DNA from: Aquabacterium sp. | GTDB taxonomy: Bacteria; Pseudomonadota; Gammaproteobacteria; Burkholderiales; Burkholderiaceae_C | Length of the DNA stretch: 64,000 nucleotides | Direction: 5' to 3' | Assembly: GCF_029946005.1 (NCBI RefSeq) | Contig: NZ_JAQSDR010000030.1 | Coordinates: forward strand, 1 to 64,000 | Shown here: piece after piece, positions 9,084 to 17,519 of the stretch | Layout of the letters: every line of letters starts with the position of its first letter | How positions within the stretch are numbered: the stretch's first letter is position 1 | Notes under the pieces: model-generated | What the model was told of the DNA's origin: nothing | The model's input: only the letters and a program-made list of their open reading frames with translations | The model's database searches: none | Made by a program: the position numbers and the translations under genes

Positions 9084-9920
9084 ATGCGTCATCGTTTGCC
9101 GAACTCTCGCCACCTGCGCATTGCATCTTCATGGACGGTGCTCACCTTGGCCGCCGCCGCCGCGCCGGCCTTGGCGATCGAGAACAGCATGCCCGTGATC
9201 GACCGCGTCGGCGTGTGGCTGGGCGGCTACAACGTGGACGCCGAGGGTGACCTCAGCTTGGCCACGCCGGATGGGAGCCAGTCCACCGGCAAGCAACGCG
9301 TGATCGATGGCTCGGACGTGGTCAAGCGAGCCCGCGTCGACTGGCTGTTGTTTGACCGCCAGGGCTTCTCGGTGGACCTGTACCACTACAGCCAGAACAA
9401 GTCACTCGGCGTGAGCGAGCCCTTCATCTACAACGGGCAGAGCTACTCCGCCACAGGCCAACTCAACACCAAGACCTCGTTCGACATCGGCAATTTTTCT
9501 TACCGCTGGTGGTTTGGTGGCGAGGACACCGTGGCCGGCGTGGGCGTCGGCGCGGCCTACTACAAGGTCAAGCTGAGCTACACAGCCTCGGCCACCCTGG
9601 GCGGCCTGTCACAGACCATCTCGGACGGCGAAAAGAAAGATGCCTGGGCGCCGTTGGTGACCTTGGGCTTTCGCCATCGCATCAGCGACCAGGTCAGGCT
9701 TTACGCCGACCTGTCGGGCTCCAAGAAGAACGGCGGTGAGACCTATGGCGACATCGTCAATGCCGGAGCCGGCGTCGAGTGGTTCCCCTGGCGCAACATC
9801 GGTGTGGGCGCTGAATACAACCATACCCGCATCCGCGTGAACTACAAGACTGACGATGCCGTGGCCAAGCTTGATCTGAAGCTGAACGGCCCAGCCTTGT
9901 ACCTGCGGATGCGTTTCTAA
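9084..9920 (+). CDS. Outer-membrane beta-barrel protein
   Basis: A 278-residue precursor with a signal peptide ending near PALA. The mature sequence has alternating amphipathic strands rich in Tyr/Trp/Gly and ends in an aromatic residue (LYLRMRF), the usual BAM recognition signal. CAGGAG precedes the ATG. The barrel may be small (8-12 strands); no ligand is evident. It is followed 19 bases later by a CHRD-domain gene on the same strand. Confidence 0.82.
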   Translation: MRHRLPNSRHLRIASSWTVLTLAAAAAPALAIENSMPVIDRVGVWLGGYNVDAEGDLSLATPDGSQSTGKQRVIDGSDVVKRARVDWLLFDRQGFSVDLYHYSQNKSLGVSEPFIYNGQSYSATGQLNTKTSFDIGNFSYRWWFGGEDTVAGVGVGAAYYKVKLSYTASATLGGLSQTISDGEKKDAWAPLVTLGFRHRISDQVRLYADLSGSKKNGGETYGDIVNAGAGVEWFPWRNIGVGAEYNHTRIRVNYKTDDAVAKLDLKLNGPALYLRMRF

Positions 9921-9939
9921 CCATCAACAGGAGCTGAGC

Positions 9940-10389
9940 ATGAACTTCCATTCCTTGACCCTCAAGCGTTCGTTGCTGGTCGGCTTGTTCGCGGCCGCCA
10001 GCATGACCCTGGTTCCATCGATGTCACACGCGGCCACCTTCACCTCCACCCTCTCGGGCGAGGCTGAATCACCCCCCGTGACCACGATGGGCACCGGCAC
10101 CGTGGATGCCACGTACACGTCTGCCACCAAGGTCCTGAAATGGAAGGTCGTGTACTCCGGCCTGAGTGGTGCGGTGACGGCCGCGCACTTTCACGGTCCG
10201 GCCATGCCTGGCCAGAATGCAGGCGTGGTCTTGCCATTGAGCGGAAAGCTGGACAGCCCCCTTGAAGGTGAAGCCACCCTCACCGAAGCACAGGCGGCGC
10301 AAGTGATGGCTGGTCAGTGGTACGTGAACTTGCACACGGCAGCCAACCCGAAGGGCGAGGTCCGGGGTCAGTTGGTCGTCAGCCCATGA
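9940..10389 (+). CDS. CHRD-domain exported protein
   Basis: A 149-residue protein with a signal peptide (cleavage near SHAA). One CHRD (chordin-type) domain follows, recognisable by TFTSTLSGEAESPPV, AAHFHGPAMPGQNAG and WYVNLHTAANPKGEVRGQL. Such bacterial proteins are periplasmic or secreted and mostly uncharacterised. AGGAG precedes the ATG. Its stop codon overlaps the ATG of the fadE remnant (ATGA), so the latter was once translationally coupled. Confidence 0.88.
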   Translation: MNFHSLTLKRSLLVGLFAAASMTLVPSMSHAATFTSTLSGEAESPPVTTMGTGTVDATYTSATKVLKWKVVYSGLSGAVTAAHFHGPAMPGQNAGVVLPLSGKLDSPLEGEATLTEAQAAQVMAGQWYVNLHTAANPKGEVRGQLVVSP

Positions 10390-12183
10390 CGGGATGGCTG
10401 GCATCGCTGATCGGACGGGCCGCCATGCGCCCGTTCGCCAAAGCCCTGCCACCTTTGGGTGACACCGAGCGCGCCGCCCTGGAGGCGGGCTCGGTGGGCT
10501 TTGAAGGTCAGCTGTTTGCCGGTCAGCCTGATTTCAGCGCCTTGCTGAAAGTCAAGCCCCAAGCTTTCTCTGACGCCGAGCAAAGCTTCCTTGATCATGA
10601 AGTGCTCGAGCTGTGCGCCATGCCTGATGACCACGCCATCGACCAGGCGGGCGATCTGCCGCCGGAGGTGTGGCGCTTCCTGCGCGACAAGTGCTTCTTC
10701 GGCATGATCATTCCGCCGGAGTATGGCGGCCTGGGCTTTGGCCACCGTGGTCGGCCTGGCCTTCCATGCTCATGACGACAGCCTGCCCGAAGGCCAGCGC
10801 GACCTGGGCATCACCTGCGCGCTGCTCCCCGTTCCGACCGAAAGCATGGAGATCGGCCGCCGCCACTTGCCCATGGGCAGCGCCTTCATGAACGGCCCCA
10901 TCCATGGCCGCGAGGTGTTCGTTCCCATGGACTGCATCATCGGTGGTGAAAAACAAGTGGGCCAAGGCTGGCGCATGCTGATGGAATGCCTCGCCGCTGG
11001 CCGCGCCATCTCACTGCCCGCCTTGGGCAGCGCCATGCAGCAAGGGGCCTTGTTCGTGGCCAATGGCTATGGCCAGATCCGTGAACAGTTCGGCTTGCCC
11101 ATCGCCCGCTTTCACGCGGTTGCCGGGGTCATCGCCGATGATGTCGGCAGAGTTGTACGCGACCGACGCCGCCCGCCACTACACCGCCGCCGCACTCGAT
11201 GAAGGCCAGCAGCCCAGCGTGGCCAGCGCCGTCCTCAAAGTGCATTTGACCGAAGCCGGTCGACGCGCCGTCAACCACGGCATGGACATGCCTGGGTGGC
11301 AAGGGCATCATCGCCGGGCCATCCAACCTGCTGGGCATCGGCTACCGCCACGCGCCCATTGCCATCACCGTGGAAGGCGCCAACCTGCTGCCACCCGCAT
11401 GTGCTCGACGAGATGCACGCCATTGAAGTCCAGGACGAACAGCCCCTCGGGCAAGCCTTGTGGTCGCATGTGTGGCACGTGGTGCGCAACCTGCGCCGCA
11501 GCGTGTTCGGCGCCGCACTCATCGGCCGAGCACCCGCTGACTTGAAGGCCGAAGCGCAACTGATCACCCGGCTCAGCACCCAGTACAGCTTCACCGCCGA
11601 TCTGGCCATGGGGCTGCTGGGCGGCCAACTCAAGCGCATGGAGTTGCTGTCGGCCCGGTTGGGAGATGTGCTGGCCCACCTGTACATCGCCAGCGCCTGC
11701 CTGTGGCGCTACCAGGTGGATGGCAAACCCGAATTGCTGCCTTTTGCCCAGGCCGGCATCCGCCAACAACTGAACCGGGCCCACCTCATCTTGCAAGACT
11801 TGCACGCCAACCTGCCCTCCGCACCGGCCCGTTGGATGGGCGGTTTGAGCCTGAGGGCGACGGGCCGACTGCATCCCCTGCGCAACGAACAGCGGCTGGC
11901 CCTGGCCGAACTGCTGCGCACGCGCAGCGACTTGGTGGGCCATTTGTGTCCCGACCTGAGCCTGCCCAAGCAAGGCGGCCAGTGCGACCTGGTCAAGGCC
12001 CTGTCCTTGGGCGCCCAACTCGGCGAAGACACGGGCGCCTTGAACAAAGTGCTGCGCCGCACCCAATCGATGGAAACCGCTGCCCAAAGCGCCAAGAACC
12101 CGGCCCTGGCCTTGCGCTACCTGCAAGCCGCCGACCGCGTGATTCAGGTCGATGACGTGGCTGCGGACCGCGCAACAGCTTGA
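10386..12183 (+). pseudogene. Decayed fadE-type acyl-CoA dehydrogenase
   Basis: Pieces of a FadE-like acyl-CoA dehydrogenase appear in order but in different frames. The N-terminal part (10386 to about 10740, ending at PPEYGGLGF) is followed directly by ATVVGLAFHAHD in another frame, with the roughly 110-120 residues expected between them missing. Further breaks lie near 11150, between 11280 and 11295, and near 11392, where the segment normally joining VEGANLL to CHPHVLDEM is lost. The frame from about 11395 to 12183 reads the whole DUF1974-type C-terminal domain. Intact relatives are about 750-800 residues. The start codon is still coupled to the CHRD gene and could give a 130-residue fragment. 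Several deletions plus frameshifts argue against a single sequencing error. Confidence 0.88.
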
Positions 12184-12261
12184 ATTCAAGGGCATACCCG
12201 ACGCCCCCAAATGGGTGAACCGCGCTGAAGTCACTCGCCCGCCATCAAATGGTGGGCAGCC

Positions 12262-13503
12262 ATGGTGCAAGATCGGAGCATGACCGTCCCCGCCTCCGCC
12301 CTGCCATCACCACCCCATCGCCATGGTGCGGATCTGGCCACCACCCGCCGCATCGCCAGCCGCTTGCGCCTGATGATCCGCGGCAATCCGGAGCCCACCC
12401 CCGGTGAGTGGGCTCGCCTGGGGGCAGCCCTGTGGCGCGGCGACCCGCTGGCCGACGACTTGGCCCACTGGCTTCAAGACGTGGGCATGGGGGTCGGCCG
12501 CCCCATGCTGGAACGTGCCATCGAGCATGGCCTGGACGCGGTGCCGGATGCCCCCGAATCCCTCTGCCGCTTCATGCGGGCGGTGGCGCAAACCCCTGCC
12601 TGGGTCGACCCGGCCCAACTGGCCCAAGGCGCCCGTTTCATCCAGAGCACCGGCCAGCACGGCATGCTGGTCCTGCGCGATGCGGGTCTGATGGCGGGCT
12701 ACCAAGCCTCGTCCATCAACAAGACACTGGTGATGACCGGCTCGCTGCAACGTGGCGCACAACGCCGCCTGGCCGAAACCTCATCTTGGTGGATGGACTG
12801 CACCACCGATGGTGGCCTGAGTCGCCACAGCGCCGGTTTCAAAACCACTTTGCGGGTGCGCGCCATGCACGCCCTGGTGCGCCAGAATCTGCTGCGCCGC
12901 CCCGACTGGGATTCGGCCGAGCATGGCCTGCCCATCAACCAGGTCGACATGCAAGCCACCTACCTGGGTTTCAGCGCCGTCCACCTGATCGCGCTGCGCA
13001 TCACCGGGGTCGTGGTCACCAAAGCCGATGGCGCGGCCATGATGCACCTGTGGCGCTACATTGGCTGGCTCATGGGCGTCGAAGAAGAACTGCTGTCCGA
13101 GACCGAGATGCAAGGCCGCACCTCGCTGTACCAGAACGTCATCAGCCAAGCGCCGCCTGACGACAGCAGCGCCGCCCTGGGCCGCGCCTTGATGGACGAA
13201 CCCCTGAACCGCCACTACCCCTGGGGTGGCGCACTGCGCGGCCGCTTCAACCGGGCCCGCCATCTGAGCATGCTGCGGCTGTTCGTCGGGCTGGAGGGCA
13301 TGCAGCACCTGGGTCTGCCGCCCGCCCTGCCCTGGCACCCACTGCTGACCACCTTGCCGCGCCTACTCTGGACCGGCGCGCACCACCTGCTGCCCGGCGG
13401 CCAAGCGCGCCTGGTGCGTGAAGGGCGCGCCAACCAGTTGCGCTACATGCCCATCGTGTTCGGCAAACACCCCCCCGTGGTGGCCCAACACGTGGCACCG
13501 TAG
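12262..13503 (+). CDS. Oxygenase MpaB-family protein (DUF2236)
   Basis: A 413-residue protein resembling the DUF2236/MpaB family, related to latex-clearing haem oxygenases. It is helical and contains a conserved-looking histidine/arginine-rich block (GLSRHSAGFKTTLRVRAMHALVR) and a later QVDMQATYLGFS segment. No signal peptide. ATG at 12262 or 12280 are both possible. Substrate is unknown. It follows the dead fadE gene by about 80 bases. Confidence 0.8.
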   Translation: MVQDRSMTVPASALPSPPHRHGADLATTRRIASRLRLMIRGNPEPTPGEWARLGAALWRGDPLADDLAHWLQDVGMGVGRPMLERAIEHGLDAVPDAPESLCRFMRAVAQTPAWVDPAQLAQGARFIQSTGQHGMLVLRDAGLMAGYQASSINKTLVMTGSLQRGAQRRLAETSSWWMDCTTDGGLSRHSAGFKTTLRVRAMHALVRQNLLRRPDWDSAEHGLPINQVDMQATYLGFSAVHLIALRITGVVVTKADGAAMMHLWRYIGWLMGVEEELLSETEMQGRTSLYQNVISQAPPDDSSAALGRALMDEPLNRHYPWGGALRGRFNRARHLSMLRLFVGLEGMQHLGLPPALPWHPLLTTLPRLLWTGAHHLLPGGQARLVREGRANQLRYMPIVFGKHPPVVAQHVAP

Positions 13504-13555
13504 AAGCGGGCACAATTGCGCCCTCTGACCTCTTGATCTCGATCGCCCAGTTTCC

Positions 13556-14110
13556 ATGTCTTCGACGCCCCCCTCTCCTTCGCCGACCCCAGATGCCATG
13601 ACGCCGGCCGCCTGCGCCACGCAACTTCGGCAACTGTTCCCGGCGCTGTTTGACTGCGCGCCCAGGCCCTTGAAACTGCGCATCCAGGCCGACATCCAGG
13701 AGCGCGCTCCTGGCGTGTTCACCAAGCAGGTGCTGTCGGCCTTTTTGCGCCGCCACACTGGCAGCCATGCCTATCTGGTGGCCCTCAGCAAGGCCACCCA
13801 CCGCTTCGACCTGGATGGCCAGCCGGGCGACGAGATCAGCGAAGAGCACCGCAAAGTTGCCCTGGAAGAACTGGGAAAGCGCCGAGCCAACCACCAGGCC
13901 AAGGTCGAGCTGGAACACCAGCAGCGTCGCAACCGAGCCACCTTGCTGCGCGATTTCCAGGCCACCACCTTGACGCCCGCCAATTTCTGCGCGCTCAAGG
14001 GCGTGCCGGTGGAAGAGCTCGACCACCTGCTGGAGTTGGCCCGCAAGGAAGCCCAGGAAGCGCCGCCTCAAGACCGCCGCCCCCGCCCGCCCCAGCCACG
14101 GCGCCGCTGA
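13556..14110 (+). CDS. ProQ/FinO-family RNA chaperone
   Basis: A 184-residue protein. Residues about 15-105 match the ProQ/FinO fold (LFPALFDCAPRPLKLRIQADI, then VLSAFLRRHTGSHAYLVAL). An Arg/Glu-rich helical stretch and a basic, proline-rich tail follow. Such proteins bind structured 3' ends of small RNAs and mRNAs. The basic extensions fit RNA binding. It stands alone between the MpaB-like gene and the cytochrome operon. Confidence 0.9.
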   Translation: MSSTPPSPSPTPDAMTPAACATQLRQLFPALFDCAPRPLKLRIQADIQERAPGVFTKQVLSAFLRRHTGSHAYLVALSKATHRFDLDGQPGDEISEEHRKVALEELGKRRANHQAKVELEHQQRRNRATLLRDFQATTLTPANFCALKGVPVEELDHLLELARKEAQEAPPQDRRPRPPQPRRR

Positions 14111-14194
14111 ACCGTGGCAGGCGCCTTCGTGGCCCCTGCCCACTGAGACATCTTGCCCACTGCCGGTCGGATTGAAACCGCAGTAGATTCAGGG

Positions 14195-14908
14195 ATGCGC
14201 TCCCACCTCTTCGCTTTCACCCTGACGGCTGGCGTCGTCGCCGGTTCGTTGCACGCAGCCCCCCGGGTCGAAGACAGCATCGGCCAGCGCGTGCAGGCCT
14301 GCACCGTGTGCCATGGCCCCCAAGGACGCGCTGCCAGCGATGGCTACTACCCACGCATCGCAGGCAAACCCGCCGGTTACCTGTACAACCAGTTGCGCAA
14401 CTTCCGCGATGGGCGTCGCCACTACGCGCTGATGGCCAACCTGCTGGACCCGCTGTCCGACGAGTACCTGCACGAGATCGCGAACTACTTCGCCGCACTC
14501 GACCTGCCCTATCCCCCGCAGCCGCCCACCGCCCCCTCAGCCGCCGAACGCCAACGGGGCCAGGAGTTGGTAACCCGGGGCGATCCCCAGCGCAAGATCC
14601 CCGCCTGCGTGCAATGCCACGGCGTGGCGTTGACGGGTGTTCAGCCCGCCATCCCCGGTTTGCTGGGCGTGCCCCGCGATTACATCAACGCCCAACTGGG
14701 GGCCTGGCAAAACGGCAACCGCCAGGCCAAAGCGCCCGATTGCATGGCCACCATCGCGCAACGCCTGCGGCCCGAAGACATTGCTGCCGTGTCGCAATGG
14801 ATCTCGGCCCAACCTGTGCCTGAACATGCCAAAGCGGCCACCAGCTTGCCTGGCCGCCTGCCCATGCCTTGCGGTGGTGTGCTGGATGGCCCAGGGGCTC
14901 AGCCATGA
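14195..14908 (+). CDS. Dihaem cytochrome c
   Basis: About 237 residues: signal peptide ending near LHAA, then two class-I cytochrome c domains with haem motifs CTVCH (36-40) and CVQCH (138-142), like periplasmic c4-type cytochromes. I chose the ATG at 14195 because it gives a proper signal peptide; an upstream in-frame ATG at 14153 would put a charged leader before it. The stop overlaps the next cytochrome gene (ATGA). It probably passes electrons between the trihaem protein and a terminal oxidase. Confidence 0.88.
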   Translation: MRSHLFAFTLTAGVVAGSLHAAPRVEDSIGQRVQACTVCHGPQGRAASDGYYPRIAGKPAGYLYNQLRNFRDGRRHYALMANLLDPLSDEYLHEIANYFAALDLPYPPQPPTAPSAAERQRGQELVTRGDPQRKIPACVQCHGVALTGVQPAIPGLLGVPRDYINAQLGAWQNGNRQAKAPDCMATIAQRLRPEDIAAVSQWISAQPVPEHAKAATSLPGRLPMPCGGVLDGPGAQP

Positions 14909-16173
14909 AGCGCGCCATGGCCCTGTTGCTGCTCATCGGCCTGGCCCTGGCCGCGGCCGTTGTCGCCTTGAACGTGCGTGGAGAAGACCCGGTCACCTCA
15001 GGCCCGCAGCCGCCCGTCAGCCCCCAGCTCATCGCCGCCGGTGAATACCTCGCCCGCACTGGCAACTGCATGGCCTGCCACACCGCGCGGGGTAGCGCGC
15101 CCTACGCCGGGGGCCTGGGCATCCAGACGCCGTTTGGCACCGTCTACACCTCCAACCTCACGCCCGATGCAAACACCGGCATCGGCGCCTGGTCATCGTC
15201 GGAATTTTGGCGAGCCCTGCACAACGGCCGCTCGCGCGATGGTCGCCTGCTCTACCCCGCCTTCCCCTATCCCAACTACACCCACGTGACGCGAGCCGAT
15301 TCGGACGCGATCTTTGCCTACTTGCGCAGCCTGCCCGCCGTGGCCCAGGCCAACCGTCCCCACGAGTTGCGCTTTCCCTACGACTCGACCCCGGCCTTGG
15401 CCGTGTGGCGCGCCCTGTTCTTCAAACCGGGTCAGTTCGAGCCCGACACCAGGCAATCGGCCCAGTGGAACCGAGGAGCCTACCTGGTGCAAGGCCTGGG
15501 CCACTGCAACGCCTGCCATGCCAGCCGCAATGCGCTGGGTGCCAGCAGCGGCACGCTGGACCTGAGCGGCGGGCTGATCCCAGTGCAGAACTGGTACGCG
15601 CCCTCGCTCACCTCGCCGCACGAAGCGGGCGTGGCCGACTGGCGCCTGCCTGACATCGTCGAGTTGCTGAAGACCGGGGTGTCCGCGCGAGGCACCGTGG
15701 TCGGTCCCATGGCCGAGGTCGTGCAAAACAGCACCCAGCACTGGGCCGATGCCGACCTGCTCGCCATGGCCACTTACCTGAAGGCCTTGCCACCCGACCC
15801 GCGGGCGCGCGAACCCGCCAAGGTGCCCCCGCCTTTGCCAGACAGCCGTGGCGCCAAGCTCTACAAGGTGCATTGCGCCCAATGCCATGGCGACCAGGGC
15901 GAGGGCGTGGCCAAGGCCTACCCGGCCCTGGCAGACAACCGCGCCGTGACCATGGACTCGCCCGCCAACCTGGTGCGCATCGTGCTGGCCGGCGGCTTCG
16001 CGCCCTCCACGGCGGGCAACCCCCGCCCCTATGGCATGCCACCTTTCGCCATGGTCTTCAGCAACGATGACACGGCCGCCGTGGTCTCTTACATCCGCAG
16101 CGCTTGGGGCAACCAGGGCCAGGCGGTCTCCACGCTGGACGTGATCCAGTTGCGCAACGGGCTGCCCTATTGA
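14905..16173 (+). CDS. Trihaem cytochrome c (dehydrogenase cytochrome-subunit type)
   Basis: A 422-residue protein with an N-terminal signal/anchor helix and three haem motifs: CMACH (55-59), CNACH (201-205) and CAQCH (324-328). Spacing and flanking sequence (IQTPFGTVYTSNLTPD, LHNGRSRDGRLLYPAFPYPNYT) match the cytochrome subunit of membrane alcohol/aldehyde/gluconate dehydrogenases. The ATG overlaps the stop of the dihaem gene. No dehydrogenase flavin or quinoprotein subunit is adjacent, so the electron donor must be encoded elsewhere. Confidence 0.92.
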   Translation: MKRAMALLLLIGLALAAAVVALNVRGEDPVTSGPQPPVSPQLIAAGEYLARTGNCMACHTARGSAPYAGGLGIQTPFGTVYTSNLTPDANTGIGAWSSSEFWRALHNGRSRDGRLLYPAFPYPNYTHVTRADSDAIFAYLRSLPAVAQANRPHELRFPYDSTPALAVWRALFFKPGQFEPDTRQSAQWNRGAYLVQGLGHCNACHASRNALGASSGTLDLSGGLIPVQNWYAPSLTSPHEAGVADWRLPDIVELLKTGVSARGTVVGPMAEVVQNSTQHWADADLLAMATYLKALPPDPRAREPAKVPPPLPDSRGAKLYKVHCAQCHGDQGEGVAKAYPALADNRAVTMDSPANLVRIVLAGGFAPSTAGNPRPYGMPPFAMVFSNDDTAAVVSYIRSAWGNQGQAVSTLDVIQLRNGLPY

Positions 16174-16177
16174 GGCG

Positions 16178-17401
16178 TCACCCTGGTGGAGCGGCTGACA
16201 GCACCACGTCGATGACGGCATCCAGCGCCCGCCGCAACTGCTTCTTCCGGATGATGAGCGGTGGCGCCAAGCGGATGACCACCTCGTGGGTTTCCTTGGT
16301 CAACACGCCCCGCTCTTTCAGGGCATCGACCAAACCGCGGGCACCCAGTTCAGGCACGATTTCAATGCCCATCATCAGGCCTTGCCCCCGGATGTCGCGC
16401 ACGATGGGGCTGGCGCCCAAGGCCGCCTTCAGGTAGGCCAGGGCCCAGTGGCCCAGCCGATCCACCCGAGCGATGAACTCGGGCTCGCTCAACAGCTTCA
16501 AGGCCGCCATGCTGACCGCCGCCGCGATCGCATTGCCGCCAAAGGTCGATCCATGGTCGCCCGGGCGCAGCACGCCCAGGACCTCGGCACGGCCCACCAC
16601 GGCCGACACCGGGTACACGCCACCGCCCAGGGCTTTGCCCAGGATCAGCAAGTCAGGGTCCAGATCCTCGTGCTGGAAGCAGAACAGGCGCCCGGTGCGC
16701 GACAGGCCGCACTGGATCTCGTCCACGATGAACAGCACGCGGTGTTGTCGGCACAGTTCGCGGGCCCGCTTTAAATAGCCAGGCGGTGGCAGGCGGATGC
16801 CCGCTTCGCCCTGAATGGGCTCAACGATGAAGGCCGCCGTGCGCGGCGTGATGGCCTGGGCCAGCGCATCGGCATCGCCAAAGGGCACGGTCTTGAAGCC
16901 CGGCAAGTAGGGGCCGAAGTTCTCGCGGTACTGCGCCTCGGTGGACAGGCTCACCAGCGCCAGGGTGCGCCCATGAAAGTTGCCCTCGCACCCGATGATT
17001 TCGCCGCGATCACGCGGGATGCCCTTGACCGTCTCGCCCCATTTGCGCGCCAGCTTCAAGGCGGTTTCCACGGCTTCGGCCCCCGTGTTCATGGGCAGGG
17101 CCTTGTCCATGTGGGCCAAGGTGGTGAGCTGGTCCAGCCACAACGGCAACTGGTCGGTGTAGAACGCCCGGCTGGTCACGTCCAGCGTCTTGGCCTGCCG
17201 GGCCAGTGCCTTCAGCACCTTGGGGTGGCTGTGACCCAGCGAGGCGGTTGAATAGGCACTCATCATGTCGGTGTAGCGCCGCCCGTTCACGTCCCACAGG
17301 TGGATGCCTTTGGCACGGTGCAGCACCACCTCAATGGGATGGTAGTTGTGCGCCCCGCGGGCCAAGTCCAGGTCGATGAGTTGCTGGCTTTTCTTGCTCA
17401 A
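16178..17401 (-). CDS. rocD: Ornithine--oxo-acid aminotransferase
   Basis: A 407-residue class-III PLP aminotransferase converting ornithine plus 2-oxoglutarate to glutamate semialdehyde. The PLP lysine is K256 in LILGKALGGG, the cofactor-binding aspartate D227 in VDEIQCG, and the N-terminal HNYHPI and YSTASLGHSHP blocks are characteristic of ornithine aminotransferase. Length is normal. It converges with the cytochrome operon (stop codons 4 bases apart). Acetylornithine or other class-III transaminases are the alternatives, but the N-terminal motifs favour RocD. Confidence 0.88.
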   Translation of the reverse strand: MSKKSQQLIDLDLARGAHNYHPIEVVLHRAKGIHLWDVNGRRYTDMMSAYSTASLGHSHPKVLKALARQAKTLDVTSRAFYTDQLPLWLDQLTTLAHMDKALPMNTGAEAVETALKLARKWGETVKGIPRDRGEIIGCEGNFHGRTLALVSLSTEAQYRENFGPYLPGFKTVPFGDADALAQAITPRTAAFIVEPIQGEAGIRLPPPGYLKRARELCRQHRVLFIVDEIQCGLSRTGRLFCFQHEDLDPDLLILGKALGGGVYPVSAVVGRAEVLGVLRPGDHGSTFGGNAIAAAVSMAALKLLSEPEFIARVDRLGHWALAYLKAALGASPIVRDIRGQGLMMGIEIVPELGARGLVDALKERGVLTKETHEVVIRLAPPLIIRKKQLRRALDAVIDVVLSAAPPG

Positions 17402-17519
17402 ATAGGCCTCCTGGCGTTGCAGGTTTTGTGCCCAGTGTCCTCCCTTTGACCCAGAAATGGGCGCGGATCAGCACCCGAATGCGCGCTTTGTGTGCACTCT
17501 TGATCCGTAAACTGAAGCG

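Noticed and set aside
10723-11202. A separate intact gene within the fadE region
   Set aside because: It is an internal piece of the same acyl-CoA dehydrogenase in a shifted frame, without its own start or ribosome binding site.
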